From IMG/VR virus record IMGVR_UViG_3300030450_002056, positions 64,906-95,498 of that record: 30,593 bases of DNA. One strand, 5' to 3'. Shown in pieces: positions 8,639 through 18,500 of the stretch (position 1 is the first letter of the stretch; every line of letters begins with the position of its first letter). The stretch is from a virus. The notes below the pieces were generated by a model. It saw only the letters and a program-made list of their open reading frames with translations, did not search any database and was not told where the DNA came from. Both the position numbers and the translations under genes were made by a program.

Positions 8639-11600
8639 ATGTCTGGAAGAATGATATTTCCTCTAAATGTTGGAGAGAATGAATCCACATTTACAGAAAC
8701 ATACACTACAAAATCTAATGCTAATTCAAAAGCAAAAGCATATAAGAATGTTTCAGTGACCCCGCTTCTCAAAACTAACGGGTTAGAAGATGAAACTGAC
8801 TATGTTAGTGCTGATGGTGGAAATCCACCTATAGCGTCAATGATATTTACAGAAATTAGAAAAGGGCCACACGCAACTGGTATTTCAACTACAATTAGCG
8901 GTTCAATTCAAAATCGTTTAATACCAAACCAATCTACTACTATAGGAACTGTAGCAACTAATAAAGAAAATACTCCTTCATATAAAATTAAAATATATGA
9001 CTCGACTCAAAGTATTTCTAGCACTAATCGAAAAGTTACATACCACCCATCATCAGATACACCCAATAGTAATACGGGTTTAGATGTAGAAGATTATGAT
9101 TATTTTATATTATTAAATCCAAATATTCACAGTAATGGTGAAGATACAGTAAGGCCACATTTTGCAAAAATTACAAGGATAACTACTTTTGATGAGTTTG
9201 GTGATGGTGTAGAATTTGAACCTAAATATACAGGGGAGATACCAAAAGGGGCAGAATTTGAAATTTACAAAGGGCCACATAAAACTAACAATTCAGATGT
9301 TATAGCAGTTAGTTATGGTCTTCGTGGGGATAATTCAGCATCAACGGACAAATATGATAAAGTGTGCATTGTGAATAAACCTACATTTTATTTCTATAAT
9401 GATAGATTAGAAGGAAATGACCAATTAGATTATAATGAAAAATATACATTAACTTCTCTTAGGTATTGGGGTTCTCAATCAATAACATTAACAGATACCG
9501 TAGGCACTTTAGCGCAATATGAAGCAGGTTCGACTAGTAAATATTATGTGTTAAGTTCAACTGATTATGGAAAATTAACTGAAGGGATGTCTATTTTTAA
9601 TGGAGCAAATTATTTAGGTAATATAGAATCTAAATATGTAAATGACCCTCTTGGCACAATATCATATAGAATATATTTAGATTATGCAAGACAGAGTATT
9701 GCTGCGACTGCTAGTGATACTACAGTAACTATAGGAACAACAGTTCAAAATGTAGTATTCAAAACAGAAAGAAAATATGATGATACTATACAAAATTTAG
9801 GTAGAGATAAAATAGATGCTACTTTAGTGGATAAAAGATTAGAAGATGATGAAGATGATTCTAACTTTAATCCTATCTTTTGGCATAAAGCATTTCCAGA
9901 AATGAAAAGAAGTGCAACTGATATTACAACAACAACAGTAAGTATAGATGGTGGATTAAATGGCCCATCTAAATATATTACATTTGAATCTGCAGCATTG
10001 AAAAATGATAAAATACCGCTAGTTATGGAGAGTATTGTAAATAATCCTAAAAATAAAATTGCTAAAATATGTGAAATTAAAACATTAGATAATGCTGGCA
10101 TTGTTCATTTAAAATATAAAGAAAATGATAAGATGGTAATTAGAAATGGTTTATTTACTAGCATTACACAAATGCAAAAATTAACACATTCAGTTACAAC
10201 TAATTCTACTAAATTAGAATTTAATAACAAATCAAATGCTAATGTTGCTGAAGGTTGGGATTATGATTATACGGCTATATTAACCACTGGCTCTACTATA
10301 GAAATAGGAGATTACTATTATCTTGTAAATGTAATAGACGCTAAAGCAGACGATACTAAACAAGGATTTACAGTTAGCCATAATAGATTAAAAACTGGAA
10401 ATACATGGATTGCTAGTGCTACCCCACCAACAGTAACTGATGCGGATATTTATGTAGTCCCTTATTCTAATAGCAAGTTTAATTTAGGATTTGCGTCTGA
10501 TACTCAAGTAAAAACTGCACAAAGTAATAGAATAACTTTAAATGGGAATACTATTGATAAAAAGAATACTAAAATGTATGATAATAAAATTACTTTTAAT
10601 GGATTTGTAGGGCATGATATTAAAGTAGATTATGGGGATAAAAATTTAAAATATGTTACTATTCAAGACGCTTCCAAAAAATATTACCAAAACACTACAA
10701 TAGATAGAATGTATTATTATTCAGGTGGTTTTACTTTACATGAAGAAGTGTTTGAAGGTAAAGTGGAAGATTTAACATCATCATCTGATTCAGGAATATT
10801 AGAATATAAAATATTAGGTAGAGATAAAACTGCAAACTTATTATCGCAAAACACAGATAAAAGATTATTGTTTTCTGATGATATTATTGGTTCTTCTTTA
10901 AATCCAAAATTAAGTTTAACTTTAGTTAATTCTTCTACTACTACAAATAATGATTTGCCGGATATTGATACTACTTCAGGAAATACTGCTATGACAGTAG
11001 ATGGAAATAAAGTATCAACTCTAACTAAATATACAATGATATTTGATTCAAATAAGAACTTAATTGGTGAAGTAAATACTGCGGTTCATAATGGTAATTC
11101 TGGAGTTACTTCTTATACTAATGTTACTTTATTAGATGGGGCTTATGTTACTGTTACTAATGGGACTTCGTATTATTATTATAACCCATTTACTACATCT
11201 AATAATATAACATTAAATAAAGCAATGTCTTCAAATCCACTATTAACAAACTATGCTACTGATTTAGATGGGGCATCAGAGAAAGGATTAGTGTTTGAAA
11301 AAGGATATTCTTTGAACAGCAGTTTAGAGAAAACAGATTTGAATTTATCCGCTACTATAATAAATGAAAATAAATTAGGATATGATATTAGTAATATTGA
11401 TTCTATTAGTGATTTTGATTCTAAATACTTATTTAAATTAGCAGATGAGCAAGATGCATACTTAACTGATATAGTAAAGGTAATTCAATCTTCTAACTAT
11501 TTATCTGTAGTAGATGTAATTCAATCAGAATTTAATGAAAGTGTTATAGATGTTAGCGCGCAATTTCCAATTACTTTAGGTTTAATTGATGTTAATAGTT

Positions 11601-14600
11601 CTGATACTAGAATTAATGCTACCCATACTAAAGCAGCAAGCATTTATTTATTGAATAATAATTTACCTAAAGGTGGATATATACATAGACTAAATAATAC
11701 ATTCAATAATTTCTATACTTCAAAAGATATTTTTAGATATGTCGATTTGCAATCATTTAATGCTGGAACAATTGTTTATGATGATTCTGATAGTATTTAT
11801 AAAGAAGGAAAAACTCCAAGTAAAATAAATGGTTACACTATTGCACATAATATAACTGAGGAAGGGGCAGATAAAGATGCAGCAATTACTACTAATCATA
11901 ACTTATCTCAAATTTTTACTGAAACTGGAACAACAAACACTATTTATACAGGTAATGTTCTTACAACAGATGGACAATCTAATGCAACAACTAGTAATTA
12001 TTGGGAAATGAATGCTTTAAGTGCTGATGAAAGATTACTTGCTAATTCATTAAGAGGAAGTTATGGTGATAAATCTAATTTATTACTTCAAAATGATTAT
12101 AGATGTAGGACATATGAATTATTATGTTATGGTGATTTATTCCCAGATTCTTATTTACGGTATAATCATGTTTCTCATAATGGATTAAGTGATTCTAATT
12201 CTTTCCCCCTTTTAAATTATGGCATTATGTGGGAAGGAAAGGGAATAAAAGAAGGCGAACAAAATCATAGTAGTTATAATGGGAAAACACAATCTACTAG
12301 ATTAGAAGATAAAGATTATGAGTTATCTACAATATCACAATCAAGTTTAACATATACAAAAAATCTAAGAAGATGGGGAGTCATTCGATTAACTGAAGCA
12401 ACATTTGACTGGCATTTTAATGCAATAGATTCTGACGCGTTAAAACCAAGAGAAGAAATACCAAGAGTCCCAATTACACTTTTATCAAGATTTTCAGGTA
12501 AAGAAAGTGGGGTTAATTGGAATAACACTAACAGACCAACATTTAGTTTGCGTTTATCTTCTGATGATTATTTATATTCTGTAGGAGATACAAATACATT
12601 TGGTGGAAATAGCACAGGAGTTAATTTTACTTTGGCTTATTTTACTATTCCAAATTTAGCACTAACACATAAAGATGAGTTATATTTCAGTTATAATGCT
12701 CTAAAAAACGGTAGTGATTATGGTTTTGATGTGCATAATGTGTTTTTACCTCTCTTACCTCAAGTAAATAGTAGTGATAATTCTGCAAATGCTAAAACAT
12801 TTATTGAATCCCCATTCCATTACGGGACTATAGATGCTCCAAATGGTTCTGTTGCTGATGGTGCTAATGGTTCTCTTTATCATACATCTACAGTATTATC
12901 TGCAATGGCTAGTCCTATTCTTGGAGGGACTACTGGTATAACCGTTCCACATTATTATGCTGACTTCCCTTCAAAAACTATTTATGATAATTGTGTAGGT
13001 GTATTTAGAAATATAATGAATATAACAAATAAAGATGATAATGACTTGTATGATTTTGATTCTAGTTCTTTATTAACAATAGATAACGATTACAATGCTA
13101 CTAATATAGATTTATCTACAAATGACCAAAACCAACATTCTAAAAATTTACTAGTAAGAGAAGGATTAAATCAGGGCGGATTACGACATTTACCAATTGC
13201 AATGATAGGCATGAAAACAGAAAATTATCCTTTAGTTAATAGCCTTAAGAATCTAAATGTAAATAAAATATCTGGTAATAATGATGCTGATACTGTGCAT
13301 AATGAAACAACTGCTAATAATGATGAACATGGAAAAGCCTTTGCTGCACAAATGTTAATTAAACCTCAATTTAATATAGTATCTGGTGATTATAGTTCCA
13401 CTCCAAGTGTAATTACAAGAACAATGGACTCTAGTTCCACTCATCATTGGTTACATTATATGCCTGATTTAACAGGGCATTATATTGTTGGCCCTAATAT
13501 AACATCTAAGGGAACACCATCTTACATTGGTAAAATAATTAGCCACACAAAGATAGTTACTAGCAATAAGTGGGTTCATACAATTACATTTGATAAAGAC
13601 CTTACTGCGGAAGGTCAATATAGATTAATGAGAATATCAGAAACTACTTTTGATGAAACTCCAGATTATTTTGAAATCAATGTAATGGATGATTCTGGAT
13701 TAAAGCACGATAAAGTCTTTGCTGATTTTAGGACAGGGGGAGTGGAAGGTGATTCTAAGAGCACTAATTCAGAAGGGGTTTATTCAATGCATATGTTATT
13801 AGAATTAGATACTGCAAATACTTACCTTGAAAGAAGATTATTTTCTAATATGGCTATGTTTACAAATGGTGAAGAAATAGACACATTCATAAGTGATGGA
13901 ATAAATACTCAAAGAAAATCACTAACAGTTACAAAATCTAATTCAGCACTTAAGTTTGAATATGATGGAAAAATAAGCGCAAATGGTTGTGTATCATTTG
14001 GAAAGGTTTGCAGTCTAACTGTGCCTAAGAAACTTAATATCACTCCTAAAAATTGTTTCTTAGGGAATACCATTAGAATAGGAAGTAAAGTTGTTGATGC
14101 AATAGAAGAAATAGCAATTGATAGCAATTTAGATATTGATGTAGAAAATTCATTAAAACAACACACAGGATTAATTGTTAGTAGTGTAAGTAATAATGTG
14201 ATTACACTATTAAATAGCCCATTAAATTTAGCAGTAGATGATGTTGTGTATAATCAACATGGATATTTAATTGGTAAAATTGGCTCTTTATCTACTAGTA
14301 GCCCATTTACTATTACAATTGGTAGTAATGCAAATGATATTGTTTTTGTGCCTACAGCATATGATGAAATAACCACCCGTAAAAAAGATACATTTATTTC
14401 TAATGTTAAATTTGATAATACAGATTCATTCGCTGCATTAAATTATTTAATGAGTTTGCAAAAATTAGATTATAAGATAATTAATGATAAAATCATCATT
14501 GAGAATAAAGATGATACTTATTCAAAAAGAAAATATTATATTGATTATAGAGCAAACAATAGGCTAATCTCAGTAAATAGTAATAAAAGTTTATTCGATA

Positions 14601-15217
14601 AGAAAAACAAAATTATAGTATTAGGTGATGGTGTAAAAGCAGAATATGAAATGTCAACTAATGATAACACTAAAGTCTTAAGGCATATTGATTCTTCGAT
14701 TAAAACTATTGATGAAGCAAAAATAAAAGCAATTAAATTATTAGAATTACATGGTGAAGACTTTAAAAAGATAAATTTAAAATTACAAAAAGAAGGATTA
14801 GAATTATTAGAAGCAGGAGATATTCTTATTTTAGATTTTCCTAATCATGGTATTCCAAGAGGTGAATATCAGGTGTTTGAAATAGCAAATGTATTATCAG
14901 GAACAACTGAAATAACAGTAGGGACATTTAATAAAAATATAGCAGAAAGATTAACTGAGTTAGATATGGAATCTAAAAATAGCAATTTTACTTTATTTAC
15001 TAAAAATTCAACATCTTCATCTGTTGGGAAATTTATACAGGATGACTTAAATATTAACCAAAATAGAATTAATTATGCAGTTAAGACTACATCAACAACA
15101 GGTGGAACTACATTAGGGTTTGGTGCAACTTTAGGTTTTGGAGCAACTTTAGGATTTGGAACTGCTACAACATCAACATTAAAGGAATACGAAAGTGAGA
15201 AGAGTGAGGGAATATGA
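8639..15217 (+). CDS. Giant baseplate hub / tail tip protein
   Basis: At 2192 residues this is the largest product of the window. Two hub-like blocks can be seen. Around residue 707 a segment with FEGKVEDLTSSSDSG and LEYKILGRDKTANLL resembles the plate domains of hub proteins (gp27/gp44-like). Around 2025-2065 a helix followed by LKLQKEGLELLEAGDILIL resembles the C-terminal part of phage late control D / tail hub proteins, where the virion protein binds the spike. The roughly 1300 residues between are beta-rich, Asn/Ser/Thr-heavy and probably form surface domains. The C-terminus carries three tandem copies of (A)TLGFG before a charged tail. GGTGA at 8629-8633 and the ATG at 8639 set the start, rather than the in-frame TTG at 8627. 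The gene ends in ATGA shared with the next start. The hub role is moderately supported; the middle is unassigned. Confidence 0.6.
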   Translation: MSGRMIFPLNVGENESTFTETYTTKSNANSKAKAYKNVSVTPLLKTNGLEDETDYVSADGGNPPIASMIFTEIRKGPHATGISTTISGSIQNRLIPNQSTTIGTVATNKENTPSYKIKIYDSTQSISSTNRKVTYHPSSDTPNSNTGLDVEDYDYFILLNPNIHSNGEDTVRPHFAKITRITTFDEFGDGVEFEPKYTGEIPKGAEFEIYKGPHKTNNSDVIAVSYGLRGDNSASTDKYDKVCIVNKPTFYFYNDRLEGNDQLDYNEKYTLTSLRYWGSQSITLTDTVGTLAQYEAGSTSKYYVLSSTDYGKLTEGMSIFNGANYLGNIESKYVNDPLGTISYRIYLDYARQSIAATASDTTVTIGTTVQNVVFKTERKYDDTIQNLGRDKIDATLVDKRLEDDEDDSNFNPIFWHKAFPEMKRSATDITTTTVSIDGGLNGPSKYITFESAALKNDKIPLVMESIVNNPKNKIAKICEIKTLDNAGIVHLKYKENDKMVIRNGLFTSITQMQKLTHSVTTNSTKLEFNNKSNANVAEGWDYDYTAILTTGSTIEIGDYYYLVNVIDAKADDTKQGFTVSHNRLKTGNTWIASATPPTVTDADIYVVPYSNSKFNLGFASDTQVKTAQSNRITLNGNTIDKKNTKMYDNKITFNGFVGHDIKVDYGDKNLKYVTIQDASKKYYQNTTIDRMYYYSGGFTLHEEVFEGKVEDLTSSSDSGILEYKILGRDKTANLLSQNTDKRLLFSDDIIGSSLNPKLSLTLVNSSTTTNNDLPDIDTTSGNTAMTVDGNKVSTLTKYTMIFDSNKNLIGEVNTAVHNGNSGVTSYTNVTLLDGAYVTVTNGTSYYYYNPFTTSNNITLNKAMSSNPLLTNYATDLDGASEKGLVFEKGYSLNSSLEKTDLNLSATIINENKLGYDISNIDSISDFDSKYLFKLADEQDAYLTDIVKVIQSSNYLSVVDVIQSEFNESVIDVSAQFPITLGLIDVNSSDTRINATHTKAASIYLLNNNLPKGGYIHRLNNTFNNFYTSKDIFRYVDLQSFNAGTIVYDDSDSIYKEGKTPSKINGYTIAHNITEEGADKDAAITTNHNLSQIFTETGTTNTIYTGNVLTTDGQSNATTSNYWEMNALSADERLLANSLRGSYGDKSNLLLQNDYRCRTYELLCYGDLFPDSYLRYNHVSHNGLSDSNSFPLLNYGIMWEGKGIKEGEQNHSSYNGKTQSTRLEDKDYELSTISQSSLTYTKNLRRWGVIRLTEATFDWHFNAIDSDALKPREEIPRVPITLLSRFSGKESGVNWNNTNRPTFSLRLSSDDYLYSVGDTNTFGGNSTGVNFTLAYFTIPNLALTHKDELYFSYNALKNGSDYGFDVHNVFLPLLPQVNSSDNSANAKTFIESPFHYGTIDAPNGSVADGANGSLYHTSTVLSAMASPILGGTTGITVPHYYADFPSKTIYDNCVGVFRNIMNITNKDDNDLYDFDSSSLLTIDNDYNATNIDLSTNDQNQHSKNLLVREGLNQGGLRHLPIAMIGMKTENYPLVNSLKNLNVNKISGNNDADTVHNETTANNDEHGKAFAAQMLIKPQFNIVSGDYSSTPSVITRTMDSSSTHHWLHYMPDLTGHYIVGPNITSKGTPSYIGKIISHTKIVTSNKWVHTITFDKDLTAEGQYRLMRISETTFDETPDYFEINVMDDSGLKHDKVFADFRTGGVEGDSKSTNSEGVYSMHMLLELDTANTYLERRLFSNMAMFTNGEEIDTFISDGINTQRKSLTVTKSNSALKFEYDGKISANGCVSFGKVCSLTVPKKLNITPKNCFLGNTIRIGSKVVDAIEEIAIDSNLDIDVENSLKQHTGLIVSSVSNNVITLLNSPLNLAVDDVVYNQHGYLIGKIGSLSTSSPFTITIGSNANDIVFVPTAYDEITTRKKDTFISNVKFDNTDSFAALNYLMSLQKLDYKIINDKIIIENKDDTYSKRKYYIDYRANNRLISVNSNKSLFDKKNKIIVLGDGVKAEYEMSTNDNTKVLRHIDSSIKTIDEAKIKAIKLLELHGEDFKKINLKLQKEGLELLEAGDILILDFPNHGIPRGEYQVFEIANVLSGTTEITVGTFNKNIAERLTELDMESKNSNFTLFTKNSTSSSVGKFIQDDLNINQNRINYAVKTTSTTGGTTLGFGATLGFGATLGFGTATTSTLKEYESEKSEGI
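15113..15168 (+). repeat. Tandem LGFGAT-coding repeat at hub C-terminus
   Basis: Three copies of an 18-base unit encode LGFGAT, LGFGAT, LGFGTA. The DNA copies differ at third positions (agggtttggt, aggttttgga, aggatttgga), showing that the protein sequence rather than the DNA is kept. The repeat lies after the last hub domain and just before the stop, so it may be an attachment or trimer-contact point for the next tail-tip protein or fibre. Role is inferred. Confidence 0.7.
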
Positions 15218-15555
15218 TAACAAATAGCGCGAAAGAAGATATAGCCACAAACTATATCAAAACTAACTATACGACAATTAGAATAGGTGATGGTGCAGAT
15301 GCTACTGCTGCATCACAAACTAATTTAGACCATTATGTTGCAGAGAAAACATCAATAACCCCAACAGTTGTGGGTTCTACTTTAGTGTGGAATGTTGATT
15401 TCTTAGGTTCTGATATACCATCTTCAGGTGTATCTGAGTTAGGCGTGTTTAAGTCTGACGGTAGCAAATTGTTAAGCCGAGTAACATTTACAAGCACAGG
15501 CGTTGTAGCGGCGAGTGATACGGTAACATTTACAATACGAATAGAGGTGAATTAG
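15214..15555 (+). CDS. Small tail-tip / fibre-associated protein
   Basis: The product has 113 residues with an N-terminal helix, then YTTIRIGDGADATAASQTNL, then a beta-sandwich-like region ending in VTFTIRIEVN. The R-I-G-D-G-x(n)-T-x-L segment resembles small phage baseplate or fibre-base proteins in which a strand reading I-G-x-G-x-T is followed by a helix or loop with a conserved Leu. Its ATG overlaps the hub stop (ATGA) and GTGAGG lies just upstream. It is followed by the fibre gene with only one base between. A fibre adaptor role is plausible from position; no confident family. Confidence 0.55.
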   Translation: MITNSAKEDIATNYIKTNYTTIRIGDGADATAASQTNLDHYVAEKTSITPTVVGSTLVWNVDFLGSDIPSSGVSELGVFKSDGSKLLSRVTFTSTGVVAASDTVTFTIRIEVN

Positions 15556-15556
15556 T

Positions 15557-18500
15557 ATGGTGGATAATACAGGCTTTATTAGCACATTAGGTGCTACCCC
15601 CACTGCTCAAATAGATGATGCTACAGATGCTATACATTCTTCTATCATAATGTCGTTAAATGCTGCAACTGGTGAAAATAGACCAATTGAAGGATTTAAT
15701 ATCACACAATCAACAAGTAGTAGCCATACAAGTTATGTTGTTACTGCTGGCGATGTTCTTAGAAATGGATTAAGAGTAGATGTTAATGCGGCTACATTAA
15801 CTACTGATTCTTCCACAGGAACTTCAAATAGTGTAGATTGGTATGGTTTAATTGTTGTTAATTCTTCAAATGCTTTAGCATGGCGACATGGAACATCATC
15901 TCCAACTTCAACAGGTAAATTAGATACTTCAAATGCTACTGTTGCTGCACTAACTGCTGGTGATATTCCAATTGCAATAGTTAAATATGCTGCAAGTTCA
16001 AATGCTAATTTAACGAATAGACCAATGCAATTCTTAGGGTATGCTCAAGCAACAAGAGGATTTTCTGCCGTAAATTCTAATGCGGAAACAATGAGAATAA
16101 ATGCTGATGGAACTTTAACTAAAGGTTCAGCAACAATTACATTACCTTCAACAACAGGAACATTAGCGAGAACAGCAGATGATATTACAGGAAATGCTGC
16201 TGGATTATCTGCAACATTAGCAGTAGCAAGTGGTGGAACTGGTGCTACAACCCTAACAGACGGTGGTATTCTTTTAGGTTCTGGAACAGGTGCAATAACA
16301 GCAACAAGTGTATTATCTAACGGACAACTTCTAATTGGTGATGGAACATCTGACCCGACATTAACAACATTAACCGCAGGTAATAATATAACAGTCACTA
16401 ATGGTGCAGGTTCAATATCTATTGCGGGAACTGCTAATGATGATGTTACTAAGACCAATTTAACTAATGTTTTGGCGACTTATACAGGGAGTGATACATT
16501 AACTATTGGTGATGCAGGTGATGATACATCTGTTGTTATTAAGGGTAATCTAGAAGTAAAAGGCACTCAAACTGCTGTAAATACTGTAACAATGAATGCT
16601 CAAAATGCTATTGTATTTGAGGGTGCAACTGCTGATGCCTACGAAACTACACTATCTATTATAGACCCAACTGATGACCATACTCAGTATTTAAACAATC
16701 AAAGTGGATATATTGCAGTATTAGGAGCAGCAACTACAACTGCAATTAGTGCTACACCTGCTGAATTAAATTCATTAGATGGATATACTGGCACTGTTAC
16801 AGAATTAAATTATCTCGATACTCTTCATGCAACTGGTGTTACTGCTACTGAATTTGATTATCTTGATGGTGTAACTTCTAATATTCAAACTCAATTGGAT
16901 GCAAAAATTAGTGCTACATTAACTACTGAACAAGTGGAGGATATTGTTGGAGGGATGTTAACTGGAAATACAGCGACTAACATAACTGTAACTTATCAAG
17001 ATGGAGATGGAACAATTGATTTTGTTGCATCAGACTCTTCTGTAGACATTAATGGATTAACAGCAGAATCTGGAATTGTTGCCGCAACAGATACATTACC
17101 TTTTTATGATACTGATGTTGGTGCAAATAGAAAAGTTACACCTAATCAAATGATGGCTGCTATTGGTCATGGTGGAATACCATCATTACCACCAAGTAAA
17201 GTAGACCCGACTATTGATTCATCTACATTTAGTGCAGCCGCTATTCCAACATTAGCACAATCTAAAGTAACAAACCTTGCTACTGATTTAGCGGCTAAAG
17301 TTCCAGCAACAAGAACAATTGCAGGTAGAGCATTATCCAATAACCTAGTAGTTAGAGTTAATGCTTCATCAGGTAAGTTAGAATTTAATGATGGTTCTAA
17401 TACAACAACAATTCAAGATACTGCTGGAACTCCTGCTGATGTTGTCTTTGATAATAGAAAGACAGAATGGGGAGAATTACAAGATACCGCATCCACTAAA
17501 CCTGCTAATAACGCTACTGTTGGGGCGACTTTAGGTTCTGGTGGAAATCTATTATTAGAAGATGGAAGCACTAAAGCAACTGATGCAACTATATTAAATG
17601 CTAATACAACGAAAGCAAATGTAGGGCTAAGTAATGTTGATAACGATTCTACCGCTACTATTCGTGGAGCAATTACCCTAGCAAAATCAGTTAGTGGCGA
17701 TACTAAAACTTTAAGTTTAACAAATGGAAATGCTGCAACTGTTGCATTAGACTTTGAAGATGGAGCAACAAAGAACCAAGTATTCAGACAATCGTCTGCT
17801 CCTACTGCACTATCAATTGGAGATATTTGGGTAGATACAGATGATAACAAAGTTTACTCCGCATCTGCTACAGGAACAGGGGATTGGGAATTAGTTACTG
17901 CCGCTTATACTGATGCAGAAAAGACCAAATTAGGAACAGTTGCGGCTAATGCTACTGCTAATACAGGTGATGTAGCAAAGACAGGAACAATCAATGCAAA
18001 TGAATATGCTAGGTGGAGTGATGCAACAACCTTAGAAGCAAGAACTGCGGCTGAAGTAAGAAGTGATTTAGGGATATCAGATGCAGAAATAATTGATTGG
18101 ACTACAGACCAAGGTTCTACTAACATTGATACCGGTAATTATACTAATACTACATATTCAGAAGCAACAGGTTTAGCCGCAGGATTAATGTCTATTGCAC
18201 ATCACGATAAATTAGATGGTATTGCTGCTTCTGCTACTGCTACCGTTGATTTAACTGTTGATGGTGCAGGAACTGTTCACGCAAATAACTATACTAATAC
18301 TACCTATTCAGCAGGAACAGGAATTACTTTAAGTGGTGGTGCATTTAGCACTAATTTATCTGCTAGTGAAATACCAAATTTAGCAGCATCTAAGATAACA
18401 AGCGGAACATTCGCAACTGCTAGAATTGCTGATGATGCAATCACTTCTGCAAAAATAGCAGATGATGCCATTATAACCGCACTTATTGCTGATGACGCTA

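Noticed and set aside
16045-16458. Long antisense ORFs opposite the fibre genes (for example 16045-16458, 17413-17850 and 20805-21329)
   Set aside because: They are shadows of Ala/Thr-rich coding sequence on the other strand: low-complexity Val/Ala/Pro products with no ribosome binding site and no plausible fold.
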